Positions 1 through 12,321 of a stretch of 26,543 nt of DNA are shown in pieces (the first letter of the stretch is position 1; each line of letters starts with the position of its first letter). The DNA is taken from positions 1 through 26,543 of the forward strand of contig LSSK01000204.1 in assembly GCA_001969505.1 (NCBI GenBank), read 5' to 3'. The notes under the pieces are model-generated. The model saw nothing but the letters and a program-made list of their open reading frames with translations. It was not told the origin of the DNA and did not search any database. The position numbers were made by a program, and so were the translations under genes. This DNA comes from Zancudomyces culisetae (Eukaryota; Kickxellomycota; Harpellomycetes; Harpellales; Legeriomycetaceae).

Positions 1-559
1 GGGGGGGGGGGGAGTGGTGGGAAGAATAATCAAAAGAACATTGCACAAAAGGATAGAACGAGCTGGAGAGGGGAAAGATAAGAAGAAAAAGATGGAGCAA
101 TGAAGCGAATAAGCGAACGAAGCAAAAAAAGAAAGAGATAGATAAAGAGAGGTCAAAAAAAATAAAGGAGGGGTTGGCTTTTGTTGCGAACATATTTAAT
201 TCGAAATAAGCGATACGAGTTTTTGCAGAAAAGATAAGAGTTTTAAATAAGAATGATATTGTGTGGGATAATTTACAGTTTCCTCAAAAGAAGAGTATTC
301 GAATTTCGTAACGATTTCTCGAAAGAATTATAAATGTAAAAAAATATAAAGAGGAAAAAGAGAACTATAAAGTTATAAATGTGAAGATTCCCAATCTATG
401 TACGTTACAAGTGAAGAATTGTGTGTGTGTGTGTGTGTGTAAAAGGGTGGGATTGGATATAGGGGATGATATTTATACATAGAGTACTAGCTTGAAAGAA
501 TAGAAAAAATCAAAATGATATTGGGTATATGAGTCAATTTATTAAATGAACAAAAATAC
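1..559. other. Intergenic, AT-rich, left window edge
   Basis: No coding region is seen. The window opens with a run of 12 G, and a (GT)10 dinucleotide repeat lies at 421-440. The stretch is downstream of the giant minus-strand gene. On the minus strand an AATAAA hexamer (538-543) lies about 17 bases past that gene's stop and could serve as its poly(A) signal. Confidence 0.6.
421..440. repeat. (GT)10 microsatellite
   Basis: Ten perfect GT units lie in the 3' flank of the giant gene. Confidence 0.9.
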
Positions 560-3500
560 CTAGATAAAGATAAGGAAAAGAGCAAAGAAAATTAAATAGA
601 ATGGATAGTAGGAGTATGTTGTGGGTTTCAGAGCAGCATTTAATGGAACGGGTCTGATGGTGGTTATTTCTTTAAGAGATGATGCTATGGAGGAATTGAA
701 GTGTTTTATTTCATCGAGACGGCTATCATAAGCCTGGAGAAACTCGGCTTTTTGTTTGCTAATAAAGGAGTCGAGTTGATTTTGATTGGCTGGAGGTTTG
801 TAGTTTTGAGCCAACTCATCCCTTGTTGATCGGACCTCAATGGCGAGATTGGATATTCTGGAGGAGGTTTTTTGAAGTAGGGTTTTGGAAGCATGGATAT
901 CCATGTCCAAATCCTTTTCGGGTTGATTTGGGAGTTCATTGAGGGAGTTGTAGTAGTTTATTTTTTGTACAAGGATATCAGCCTGGTGAAGATCAAGAAC
1001 TACTTTATCATGGAGTTTATTGTAATCGTTAGAAATGGAATGTAATTTTTTTAAACGATTAGAGTAGTCGGATACCACTTGTATAGAAGCAACAGTGGGC
1101 ATATCTTTCAGTAAAGTGGATATGTCTTTGGGTGAGGAACGGGGTTTTAGTAGTGGTTGGGCACCTTGACGTTTGATGAAGGATGAAGTGAATGTGCCAT
1201 GAGATAAACCTGAGCGTAAAATGTTGTCTCTGAGTAATAATTCGGAAAAATTTTCAGCGACCATAATCTTGATTGCATCCAGTTGGCCGTTAATATTATT
1301 GAGAGTAGTGTAATTGACCTTAATATCATTATTTCCAAGAGTCTTGTAGCTTTCAAGTTCACCGGAAACCGATTTCAATAAAGCGCCACAATCTTCACAA
1401 TAAGGCAACAAGTCTACTAGTTTATCTTTGTATAATTCAAACTTTCGCTTTATCAATTGATGATAATACTCTACGGCTTTGGACTGAGCTTGGGGCATAT
1501 TGATATTAAGCGATTTTAGAGTCTCAGGATTATTAAATAGTGTGGTGCACAAGGAGCGGGCAGAATTAATTTTTTCTTCAAAGTCAGTGGATGACTGTAC
1601 TGAATAATTGGGGGGTTCTGATGGAATGGAAACTTGTATATTTTCATTGGAAATATCGAGGAATGGAAGAGTAATATTAATGCCATAGAGTTCATCTGCT
1701 TCTTTAATTTTGGATTCCATATTCTTGATTGTTTTTGATAGTTTATCTTTTATGTTATTTAACACATTGGTAAGGTTACTTAAAAGTGACAAAATTTTGC
1801 TAACTCGTTCTGCTGAAATCGAGTTGATTTGAGAGAAATAGTTGTTAATGTTAGTAATCAATTCTTTAAATTCATTCTCCCTTTCCTTAACTTTATGTTT
1901 TATTTTTAAAAGTTCATTTCTGGAAATTTGCAGTTTATTTAAAGCAATTTTAACATCCTCTTTTGACTTGGTTTCGATACTTTCTTTAATGGTTTTACAG
2001 TTAGTATCTACATCCAATATTTCTTTTTCAGCATTACTAATATTTTGGGTAATTTGATCCATTATTTCCAAAAGTGAATCATGATATTTTCCAAATTCCA
2101 ATATTTTCATGTAATCTTTGGCTGTAGAAATATAGTTTTGGATACTTGATTGATTATTAGAATAGTACGTAGGGTTATTCGAAAATCCAGCAAGTGCCTT
2201 CTGTAAGGATGTGAGTGCTAATTCATAGCCTTGAACAATGTTGCTGTAGTCTAGCTTTAGCGGCTTGGGAGCTGTTGCCTCTGTACCATCTATTAGGCTA
2301 TTTCCAAATGTTATCAACTCGGGTATTTTCTTTGCGGTATTTTCTACTGCTTTTTCCAGCTTATCAAAATTTCCGAGATACGATTCAAATGAACTCTGAT
2401 AGTTATTCACAGCAGTTTGAGAAACATCTACATCGTTTTGCAAATCATTATCATCGAACCGCACATCAAGGTCTGGTTGATTCATTCTCCCCCCTTCAAT
2501 GAAAAGTATTTTTTTAATTTTTTTTAATAGTGAACCGAGTCTAACTATTCGACTTTGATCAGCTTTAAAAGGATCAATATTTCTACGCTGTCCATATTTC
2601 TCCATTAGGTTTGACTCGATTTTCTTTGTAAACTGATCAATTTCAGAGTAAATGTGAGAAAGTTCGTCCATAATACCATTAACAACCTGGATAATTTGGT
2701 TGCAAATAGCTAGAGCTCTTCCCATATCATTGAAAATTGGCTTTATTCCACTTGGAATTATATCGCCGTATAGTGTGAGAAGGGAAATGAATATAGGGTT
2801 ATTTTTTTTGTAAAAGGTTACTAAATCACCAATGTCCTTCATGATGATTATTTTATTCTCGTTGTAGTATGACCTATTCAATTCCGACAACTTTTCAAGT
2901 CTTTCCAACAGATCACCAGGATTCTTTATATAAGTAAAAATTGGTTTTATCTCATTGGTGAGAGCACTAGATATAAAACCTTTGTTTCCATCTTTTGAAA
3001 GATTTAATATAAATTCCATAAAGTTGGTTTGGTCAAAATCCTGGATTCGTAATAGTTGTGAATCATGGTATCTATGCTTAATAATAACTTCAGCAATATT
3101 CCTCACTGATTTTTCGCTATTTGATGACTTGATTTTCCCTACCGTACTGTTGAATTTGTTCTGTATACTATTTACTAGTGCTATTTCGTTTTTTTTGTCA
3201 CTATTGATGTCTTCATTGTCTAATTTAGCATCAAGTAACTCTTTATTAATATCGTCAAAGATGTCAGAGGGTGTGAGTGGCAGAGACGTGATTTTATTTT
3301 CTACACTTTTTTCTACTCGAACTGGATTTTTTCCTATTTCTTGCTCAACCTTTTTTATTAGTTCATTGATTTCATTTTTATTGTTGGTAATCGTTTTTGA
3401 ATTCTCTGAAATTTTATTTTCAAGTTCTTTAAAACTAGTGTTCAAAGTGGTGGATTCAATGTGATCATTAAAATACTTTTCAAAACCAGCACAGTTTTTG

Positions 3501-6500
3501 TAATCTTTCACTTTTTCATCAATCTGAGTTGCCATGTTGGAAATAGTAGTATAATAATACTTTGCTTTTATCAGGTCGTGTTTGAATTGATAGAGTTGGT
3601 TGATATCGCTCTCTGATTTTTGTCCCAATATTTTTTCGTTTTTCTTTCTTAGATCATCCATTGTATCATATTCTAATAATTCTGTGTATAATTTTAAATA
3701 CTTGTTAAGAATAGATTTTATTTTTGCATTGTTGATCATATTGCCCATTAGACAGGCAGAGTTAGATTGTATGGTTGACTCAAATTTCCAAGTATATGAA
3801 AGGGGTTGCAAAGTATTTTTTATATCTTTAACAAGTCCCTCATTAAATGTTTGCTGGGATCCATTGTTTAATGTATATTCGTAATGAATATGAGTGATAT
3901 CATCATCAATAGTAACAGGTGTTTTAGGCTCATTTTTTATATCTTTTACAGGACCATCACTAAATGTTCGCTGGGATCCATTAATTGAATTATAAATGTA
4001 ATCATCAATATTATCAATATCAACATTATCATCAATATCGAAATCATTATATAAGTCATCAACTTGTTTATCCAAGACATTGGCTACACTATTTTTGATT
4101 CTTTCTTGAAGGTTAATTAATTTTAGATAACAATTCTTAAGTAGCAATTCAATATTTTTACTAAATTGTCCATAAGGTTCAGAATCCAATAATACCCATT
4201 TTTCGTTTTCACCAAGTGGTTCAGAAAATTCGGGGTCATTTAAATAATCATCATAATATTTACCCAGCTTTTTGTACATCTCATCTAGCTGCTTGTAAAA
4301 TTCCATATCACCGAGTTGTTTATCATTTATCCTACCAACTAACAGACCCAGGCTATAACAAAGTTTATACATACCAAGAATTACCTCCTTCTTGCCCTCT
4401 TGTAGCTCTTTATAGTTAGCCACATTCTGTTTAAATACAGTTTCGAGCACATTAAAGGTATCATCTTTAATATTATTGATATACTTAGTTATTCCATTAA
4501 TTATTTCTCCAAAGCTGATGATTTTTACGGATTCATTATTATCGTTGTAGGTAATATCTTTACCACTTAACTTTGATATATCATTTTCTAAATCGAATAC
4601 CAAATCGAGAGAATTTTCCATGGAGGTAATTGCATTCTCAACTATAGTAGCACACTCTGTTTTTTTATCATCAGTACATTCTATAAATGTAGTTAACGCT
4701 GTTTCTAACTCTTTTAATTGAGTATGTAGATCTAGATTCCCAAGAGCCACAAGTTTACTCAAGACACTATTAAAGCTTTTTAAACCTTGATTCACCTCTT
4801 TCAATCCATTATATTTTTTTACATTTGAAATAAAATAATCCAACTTATTTTTTAGATCGACTTTGAATTTTAAACTCTTTTTTACACACTCTTCATATTT
4901 TTTAACGGCATACACGAACCTTCTGTTGTTCTCATTCAAATCACTCATTTTTTCAAATTCAGTATTGGCCTTACTGATCAATTTGATTAAAGTCTGGATT
5001 TTCGTTGTCTCTGGTTTACCATCTCCGTTGTAAAATTTTGTACCGTCTATATTTTTAGCAATCTCCTTCAGTGCAGTTTTATAATCTGTTAGTCTTGCAT
5101 TGTTTGATACGAGATTAGCTAACAATGCCTCTCCTTTCTCTGAGATATCACTAGCAGCTTCTCTTATATCGGTTACACGTGATTTTAAGGTTTCTAACTT
5201 GTGTTCTGGAAATTTTGATATAACATCTAGAATTTTTTTGGCATTAGTCACAATACCTGTTGGCTGATCAAGCAATTTTGCTGACAATTGTTTTTTATTA
5301 TCAGATTCTTCAAGATAACTAACATACTGTTTCCAATCGCAAACCAAATTTTTATGTTTTTCATAGATACTCCTTAATTCCTTCGCTTTATCACTCTTTT
5401 CTTTTATTCTTTTATAAGAATCTCCTTGAACTGAACCTTCTCCAAATGCACCATCAAAAAGTTTAATCTCAGAATCTATTTTACCATATTCTTCATTAAA
5501 CAGCTGAAGTTCTTTTTCACATTTGCTTGCATCAGGCTCTCCATCCAATGAATCTATTTCGCACTTTAAATACTCGTTATGTTTCTCGTCAAAACTCTTT
5601 GCAATATCCGAATCAAGTCCATTTGCCACAAAATCAAATATATTCTCCAGCTTAAAATCATTTTTCTTCAGGTTTTCACTGTTATATACCAAGTTGCTCC
5701 TAAACTTTTTGAGATTATCTGTAGAGAAGTATTCCTTTTCATCATGAAGAACATCTAGTGCTGTATCCTTGATAATATCTTTAAACCTCTTCTTGCTTTT
5801 TAATTCATACAACCTCGATAGTTTTTTACCGCTCTTTTGAATTGTTTCCAAGGTTGTGTTACTTTTCAAAAGTGCCCTATAGCCATCAAAAACCGAATCA
5901 AAATCTCTGAGCCCCGCAATATCTATCCACTCACCAATAACGGTAATAAACTTGTACTTGTCCCTGTAACAGTATAAACCAGCCATATTAACAATTTTTC
6001 TTATATTAGCCAAAAGTGGCGTGTTTTCACCTCCAAGGTCGTATTTTACTTTGAATATTTCGATTTTTTTGCATATTCGGTTTATTTCTCCCTCAAACAT
6101 ACCAAGTTCGACAATTTTTTTTGCTGCTTTCATTGCTGCTGTTTGTTTATCCATAGTTGTCTGACTTGTAAATTCCTTTAGCGTATTCAACAGATCGACT
6201 TTGGTGGCCGCGCAGTTCACATCCAAACCATCGGATTCCTGTTTTAAGTCGATGTATTCGTTCAAAAATTCTTGAAGCAAACGTGCGTCTTTATACAAAG
6301 CAACCTCTTTTCGGAAAGTATCCAGCGTCACCTTATTAATTCTTGTCTTTTTATCATTGAGTATGCTTCCTAAAACTCTATCGTTCTTGTTACCCCCTTT
6401 GAACTGGTATAAAGTTTCATCCAGGTATAATGCATTTTCAAATACTTTTTTCCTGTTTCTGGTTAATATATCTTTTAACACCAAAAGCTGTTTCTTCGGC

Positions 6501-8152
6501 TTATCAATTTCAAAAGCATTCATGTAATTGTTAATTAGAGCTGAAAACCCGCTTTCCATTGGAGTATTACTATCAAAAATCCTATTAAAGCCAACCCATA
6601 AGAAATATTCATAAATATCGTCACAGTTCCTTTCTGCACCTACTGGCCGGGAAAATGCTCGATATAATGGATATACAATATCGTCAAATTCAGCCACTGC
6701 ACTCCCTAAGCCTTCAGTTTCTCTCTGTTCCTTACTCAAAAATCTCACTGATGACGGAGTTTCTTGAAAACTTTGTGGAATGCGCAAAAAACTAATACTC
6801 CCATTACATTCATCAAGTTGTTCTTGAAATTTTCCTAAAATAATGCTGTCCATATACTTGTCCATCATTGATGATATGTTACTATTGACAAAAAATGATA
6901 CTTCATCACGATACAATTTGGCTATTAATATCACTGAGCGACGTACATTTGTTAACTCTGTGATACTTCCAATTATGCCTTTTATCTGTGTTGGACAATT
7001 CGTAATTTCTTCAAAAGTGACCAAGTAGGTAGAAAAATCGATGTCCATTCCTGTCAAAAAATCAGCAGAAAATACATTTCGTTGATTTTTAAAGTTTTCA
7101 CCTTGTGCATCGATTTTACTTTTCAAAGCTGCAAAGTTGACATCATTTATGTTTTTTTGTTTTAACAGCTCTTCAATCATTTCCATGACATTTTTTGTGC
7201 ACAAACGTTCTTGCGAATTAAATGCCACATGATCCAAATAATTTACTTTGACGTCATTCAGTCTATCTAACCTCAATAGAATCTTATATACCGCTTCAGT
7301 TTGTTCAAAAACATTATTCAATTTAATTTTACGTTCCATTAACTTCATAAGCTCCGCATTACGTATCTCATCAATAAAATCCTTGGCCTCATTATTGTTT
7401 TTGTAAATGGGAACAGGGGGTGCTCCATTATTCATATACCTTTCTACCGCAACTTTGAATTCTTCTTTAGTCACAGACTCACTCCCGCGCTTTACCAACA
7501 CCTCGCCCACAACTGTCCCTAATTCAGTGCGACCAGTATTTTTGTATTCTTTCTCCATGATTCCAGTATTCACATACTCATATTGGTTCATATCCACAGA
7601 TTCACGTTTATCCAAAAAGCTACCACTGTTGCTCTTTACACCTATTCCTTTGCTGGCTCCCTTCATATCCTCCCCTTTTTTTTCATCCACATTTAAACCC
7701 AATTGTTGCAAATCGACTCCATTTTTGTTTTTCATATTCAATGCACCAGCTATTTATGAGTTACGTATGATTAGTATATACTAGTATCCTTTGGATTATG
7801 TACAATACAACTATTGTATTTATAGTGATAAATCCAATTTTGACATTGGTTTCCAGTTGATTACAACAATCCGTTTCATCAAATCAAATCAAATCAAACT
7901 AAATCAAACCAAATCAGAAAATAGCAACCATTAAGAAAAAAATTAATCAAGATTAACTCAATTACCTGATATGCCTTTGAACTCTTTAGCATCATTAAAA
8001 TATACCACTCCACTTTGTTTAGTAGCATCACTAAACTGAAGGTAGTGGTATTGTTGCACGGTTTGCTCACCACTCGATCCATCGCGTGATACCACTCCTC
8101 CACACCATAATGCTGATACCACACAAAATTCAAATCCAATTCTAGCTTTCAT
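560..8152 (-). CDS. Giant secreted, probably GPI-anchored helical protein (2458 aa), family unknown
   Basis: Two exons: 7966-8152 and 560-7749. The intron (7750-7965, 216 bases) starts GTAATT, has a TACTAAT branch-like site about 20 bases before its TAG, and joins in phase (G|CT, Ala63). The large exon alone opens at a TTG, not an ATG, which supports an upstream exon. Exon 1 begins MKAR and continues with a hydrophobic stretch to about residue 22, ending VVS|RDG, a plausible signal peptide with one Glu inside it. The C-terminus has N2433-A-A as a possible omega site, a ten-residue spacer, then 13 hydrophobic residues ending at the stop. That is the form of a GPI signal. Between them lie about 2400 mostly helical, coiled-coil-like, Asn/Lys/Glu/Asp-rich residues with around 20 scattered Cys. 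An Asp-rich hinge lies near residues 1289-1310, followed by a 39-residue duplication. I recognise no domain. A cell-wall or surface role is inference. A single-pass tail anchor is the main alternative if exon 1 is wrong. Confidence 0.85.
3816..3992 (-). repeat. In-frame 117-base-offset duplication within the giant gene
   Basis: The blocks 3816-3875 and 3933-3992 are offset by exactly 117 bases (39 codons) and match at roughly four of every five positions by eye. They encode NGSQRTFSDGPVKDIKN and NGSQQTFNEGLVKDIKN. They follow the Asp-rich segment in protein order and suggest a local repeat expansion that has since diverged. Confidence 0.8.
7878..7917. repeat. AAATC pentamer repeat in the giant gene's intron
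   Basis: About seven imperfect AAATC/AAACC/AAACT units lie within the single intron of the giant gene. This is simple-sequence expansion in non-coding DNA. Confidence 0.75.
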
Positions 8153-10243
8153 TCTTGATTCTGATAAAAACGTCTTAGCTTGCTTTTTATTTTTACTTTT
8201 TTACTTTTTTAACTTGTAATTTTTATTATTTTTCTAATGGTTTTTTTCTGCACAATAGTCTTGTTCAGTGAGTCCTAAAGTATTGTTGCTACTGCTACTG
8301 CAAATATATAAATAAATAATGTTATTGAATCCTTATTACTACCGTGGCTTTATAGAAAATTCTTGGCTGAAACAATTAAAATTGCACACTATTAACTATA
8401 TCTTTTAAATTTTTTTTTACTTTAAACTATTCAACTCCTAACGACTTTAGCTTAATTACCATACCGAAATGTGATAATGCTCTTAAAATAGTAATGAAGC
8501 GCTGATGGAGAAGTTGGAAGCCATATTTATAGATTTTTTCAGTTTTGATAGACCCCTTCTTCTATTAGTATGGGCTGGGTTTATGAGGTTCACTCTTCTT
8601 TTGATGTACATAGCACTTATAATTTTCTTTAAAACTTCTTTAGTTACCATTTCTAACTCTTATAACCTGCTTCTAAAAACACATTAAGCCGAACCACGAA
8701 TCGATCGCTACCAATCATCAAGAAAACACTTCTACTTTTAAAATGTATATTTTTTCCTTTGGAAATAAATGTTTTTCTCCCATAAATACACATCTACATT
8801 TAGTATAGGTCTAAAACAGCACAAAGTGATATGGTATTCCAAAAATTCTTTATTTAAGGACACTTCCCATTTGAGAAAGCGCAAATCGATTTGCTAAAAA
8901 AAAGATAATAATCTAATAATCTAATAAAGAGTGCTGCAGATTCTTTACTCAATTCATTTTTGAAGTACACTTTCCATAACATGGCGAAATGCAAAATTAG
9001 TTTTTCAGTTCTTATTTTGATATTTTCGGTTATCTATTTTAGCTATACAGGAGGTCCTAGGTTTTTACACTCCGAAAGATTGGTTTATCTACAGGCCTTA
9101 TTTTAATATTTTTCATATAACGGTCGCTTGGGAACCCAAGAAAGCACACTACGCTTTTTTGGAACGGATTTTTTTTTTCTGTAAGTTCTAAAAAGCTTTT
9201 TGCTAATATATTATTGGTATAGTTTAGATTATTAAGAAAGTTAAGCAAGTCAAAAAAATATATAATATTCGAGTAAAAACTCTTTAAAGCAGTAATAAAA
9301 ATCCCTACATGTTACATATTACACATTTGCATTTGCATTAAATTTACCAAACGAGAAAAATAACACTGCTAAGTAATCCAAATATAGCTGAGTATCTGCA
9401 GACGTACTTGGACTTCCAAAGAAGCACATCCATATTTAGTTATTCTGTCTTTTCATATCTGAGCTATTGGGAATAGAAAATTCACTAAATAGGGTATTAA
9501 CACCTGCACTCTGATATACACAAACATCAAAGACGTTTGTTATAAATATATCATTTTATTTTGTGCAGCAAACACCAAAAAAAGAAAAGAAAAAAAAACT
9601 TCAATCACAATTGGTCACCACAATGTATATCTTTCCAAATAGTACTCATCAGTAACATCTCTATTCGCCTCTTTCGACAGTAGTTTGCAATGGTTCGGAT
9701 TAATAGTTAAATTTTCTGGTTTGTAACTTTTTTTTCTTCCTACTGCCTCGTGCTGCTTACATCTCTTTTCTTTAAGCAGGCACGCATTTTTTGAGTGTTA
9801 TAAAACTGCCATGTATCCACTATTATCTTTACAGAGTTGGAAGAAGAAGAGTAGGCCCGCTTTCGGACCACCCTGTATAGTTACAGCTTTTCTATTTATT
9901 TTCAAACGTTTTTTTTTTTGCGATTTCTATTTGATGTACTCTGCACCAACACCACAAGGTGCCTATTGTACTTGCATCCATATTTTTGCCCTAAAAAAGG
10001 ATTTATCGCTTTTTTGTTTGTTTTTTTTTGTGTCACTCCATCTGCCGATTCTTCAAATCCGTACGAAGAAAATCTCCAGGACAGCTAACGAACAGTAACA
10101 CAAATTTCAGATATACCCAGTGAAGTGAATAAATAATATTTATTGAAAAATTAATTCAGCATGCAGAATATGCAAGTTGTCAAACCCACCAATTAAAATT
10201 ATACGTAACAAAGTTATTAAGCTTTTGGAAAGAAAAAAGGGGA
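8153..10243. other. Long AT-rich intergenic region
   Basis: This region is upstream of the giant gene and downstream of the permease. No recognisable gene family is seen. Open frames at 8505-8687 (+), 9057-9248 (-) and 9811-10098 (+) have phenylalanine-rich or random-looking products. One 41-codon frame at 8981-9106 starts with a signal-like segment. A Tc1/mariner-end-like motif, CCACCCTGTA, lies at 9868-9877. An AT palindrome around 10124-10147 sits past the permease stop and contains AATAAA on both strands. Confidence 0.55.
8981..9106 (+). CDS. Possible small secreted/membrane peptide (41 aa), uncertain
   Basis: An ATG frame of 41 codons encodes MAKCKISFSVLILIFSVIYF followed by SYTGGPR and a short tail. 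The first 24 residues have the form of a signal peptide or membrane anchor, with a basic start, a hydrophobic core and a small-residue end. It could also be the first exon of a longer gene, since GT dinucleotides follow, but no matching downstream exon was found. AT-rich DNA produces hydrophobic frames by chance, so this is only a candidate. Confidence 0.2.
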   Translation: MAKCKISFSVLILIFSVIYFSYTGGPRFLHSERLVYLQALF

Positions 10244-11683
10244 TTATAGTATATATCTGAACTGAGGATGGTCATCGTATAGTTGTTCTTGTTCAACCTC
10301 AGTCAAATGAGAAACATCTTCTGCGTGTTTATCCCTATTTGAGTTTACCTTCTTAAAGTACATTGCAAGAATAAAGGTTAGCACAATAGTGAGGAGATTG
10401 AAGCCAGCAATAAACATGTATCCCAGTGTGAATCTGGGGAGGTACTTTGTGGTAAGCATGACCGGAATAATGGCACCCGATAGATTTCCAATAGAAAAGA
10501 CAACTGCTGAGACAACCAAACGCTTTCCAATTCCGCCCTGGTTAACTGACATCCATGAGAGGAATATTGGGAAAGATGGATAGAGCCCAATACCCACGCA
10601 TACAAATGCAATAATCTTTAGAGTTTTACCAGATCCGAAATACATTAAAAACAGGGCCGCTGTCTCAAATCCCAACATAGCTATAATGTTCACAAATAAT
10701 GGTACTCTCTTTGGAATATATAGGGAAGCTATTAGAGATATAAGCCCAGCAGCGCCTGGAATTCCAGTCATGTATGTTGCAGTAACTGAGCTGTATCCAA
10801 GGCCTTTAAGCAGGGTTGGTCCAAATATTCCCACAAAATTCAAGCCATTGATAATCGCTAGATTTCCAATACAATATATGGCCGTTTTCCAGTCAAAGAT
10901 TGCCCTAACTGCTCCCCAAAACGAAAGTTTTGATCTTGTAGCAAGTCCTTGATCGGCTCTTAGTTTTTTCAAAAGTACAGTTTTCTCTTCTGTGGTCAAA
11001 ATTGTACACGTTTCGGGGTAGTTTTCAAGAATAAAATACGAAGCCACTCCAAAAATGAGCGTAATTCCTCCTTCTACCAAGAAAATCATCTGATAAGGCT
11101 TCAATGATGACTTTACCGATGCAAGAGCACCAGCCAGTGGACTTCCAACCATTGCAGAAATTGGAAGTGAAGCAAAGAACACTCCCATTCTGAAACCGAT
11201 TTCCTCTCTGGTGTACCAGTATGGAAGATACGCAACCATACCTGGTGAAAAACCAGCCTCGACTGCACCCAAAATTGATCTAAATACAATAAAGAGACTG
11301 GCAGTCTTTGCCACGGCTTGCAACATACATGCTATAGACCACGCCACAGCAATAAAAGAAAACCAGTATCGCGGTTTAACTTTCTTCAACAGTATGTTTG
11401 CTGGAAGCTCCAGAGTTGTGTAAAATATGTAAAACGTAGCTGTAACCAAAGCCTGTAGCGAGTCAGTTAACGACAGCTCTTTGATCAATCCATTTACCAA
11501 AGCGGCACCTATATTACCTCTATCCATCAACGAACCGACATAAAGAATGACTATTATCGGGAGAAGCCTTGTATCAAGTTTTCTTAGAGCCTTTTTTGAA
11601 TGGATAAGCTCCTCTGCGGTTAACGCAATTTGTGTATTAACTGCTATCTTTTCATCCCCAAGTGTTACTTCTTCACCTTTCAT
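10244..11683 (-). CDS. Dal5-family MFS anion/vitamin permease (479 aa)
   Basis: A complete single-exon 479-residue major facilitator of the fungal allantoate-permease (anion:cation symporter) family, expected in the plasma membrane with 12 membrane spans. Family marks visible here are the first span with SLMDRGNIGAAL (about 51-62); the KPRYWF turn (103-108); the long signature from ILGAVEAGFSPGMV (137-150) through YWYTREEIGFRMG (155-167); ENYPET (220-225), where the long central loop begins; and the C-terminal HPQFRYIL ending. Length is normal for the family. The start is the ATG at 11681-11683, followed by a 40-residue hydrophilic tail. Known relatives carry allantoate, nicotinate, pantothenate, biotin, thiamine or cysteine. 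The substrate cannot be told from sequence. No frameshift or missing span is seen. Confidence 0.93.
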   Translation of the reverse strand: MKGEEVTLGDEKIAVNTQIALTAEELIHSKKALRKLDTRLLPIIVILYVGSLMDRGNIGAALVNGLIKELSLTDSLQALVTATFYIFYTTLELPANILLKKVKPRYWFSFIAVAWSIACMLQAVAKTASLFIVFRSILGAVEAGFSPGMVAYLPYWYTREEIGFRMGVFFASLPISAMVGSPLAGALASVKSSLKPYQMIFLVEGGITLIFGVASYFILENYPETCTILTTEEKTVLLKKLRADQGLATRSKLSFWGAVRAIFDWKTAIYCIGNLAIINGLNFVGIFGPTLLKGLGYSSVTATYMTGIPGAAGLISLIASLYIPKRVPLFVNIIAMLGFETAALFLMYFGSGKTLKIIAFVCVGIGLYPSFPIFLSWMSVNQGGIGKRLVVSAVVFSIGNLSGAIIPVMLTTKYLPRFTLGYMFIAGFNLLTIVLTFILAMYFKKVNSNRDKHAEDVSHLTEVEQEQLYDDHPQFRYIL

Positions 11684-12321
11684 TTTTTTTTGTTCTTGCG
11701 TTTCGCTATTCCTTTGTGTTAATGCTTTTTTTTAATATTAAATTATATTGCTTTATGTATACACAGCTTTTGAGTATGTACTTTTATACAATCACAGTAA
11801 GATAAAAATTATGATTTAGTCTATTTGAATACACTACATCTGGCCATTATATACTTTTTCTTGATACTCTTATTCTGAACATTTGTAGTTTTTATGCATG
11901 GATATGAAACATGTGTCGAGTTCAAAATATGGTTTTGATAAAACTCAAATACGCCCGAATGTTTGTGAGCATAGATATTTAGTTTACTTTCTGGTTGAAT
12001 TAGTCTATAATGCTTAAACACTTTTTTCACATTTTAAATCCGTTTCTTTTGAGTAAAAAAAAATAGATTTTCGCGCAAGTTTAATTGCAGATTTGTTTAA
12101 AATCCTTGGAGAGGGGAGGGGTTCAGACAATTGGTATTAAATATATGATATTTAGATAATTTCAGGGGAAACTTTCACAAATGCTAAAAGACACTTCACC
12201 CCTATTTTGTTGATTCTGGCTATAAAGTGGTTTTATATGCGATTCTGACTAACTAGTCCGCTGTTAATAGCTGAATTCTCATGACAGGTAAATCAACATG
12301 CATATCTCTATATTGATTATG

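Noticed and set aside
560-640. C-terminal hydrophobic segment as a tail anchor or KASH-type end
   Set aside because: The N-terminal signal-like exon and the N-A-A plus spacer pattern favour a GPI signal. There is no luminal tail or KASH-like proline-rich ending. It remains an alternative if exon 1 is disproved.
2955-3464. 169-codon plus-strand frame, and other plus-strand frames across 1842-7784
   Set aside because: They lie antisense to the giant coding exon and are Ser/Phe/Leu-rich, as expected from its complement. No independent signals were seen.
7739-7741. Start of the giant protein at the TTG at 7739-7741
   Set aside because: TTG is not a normal eukaryotic start, the frame stays open upstream through a good 3' splice site, and an in-phase exon with a signal peptide lies 216 bases away.
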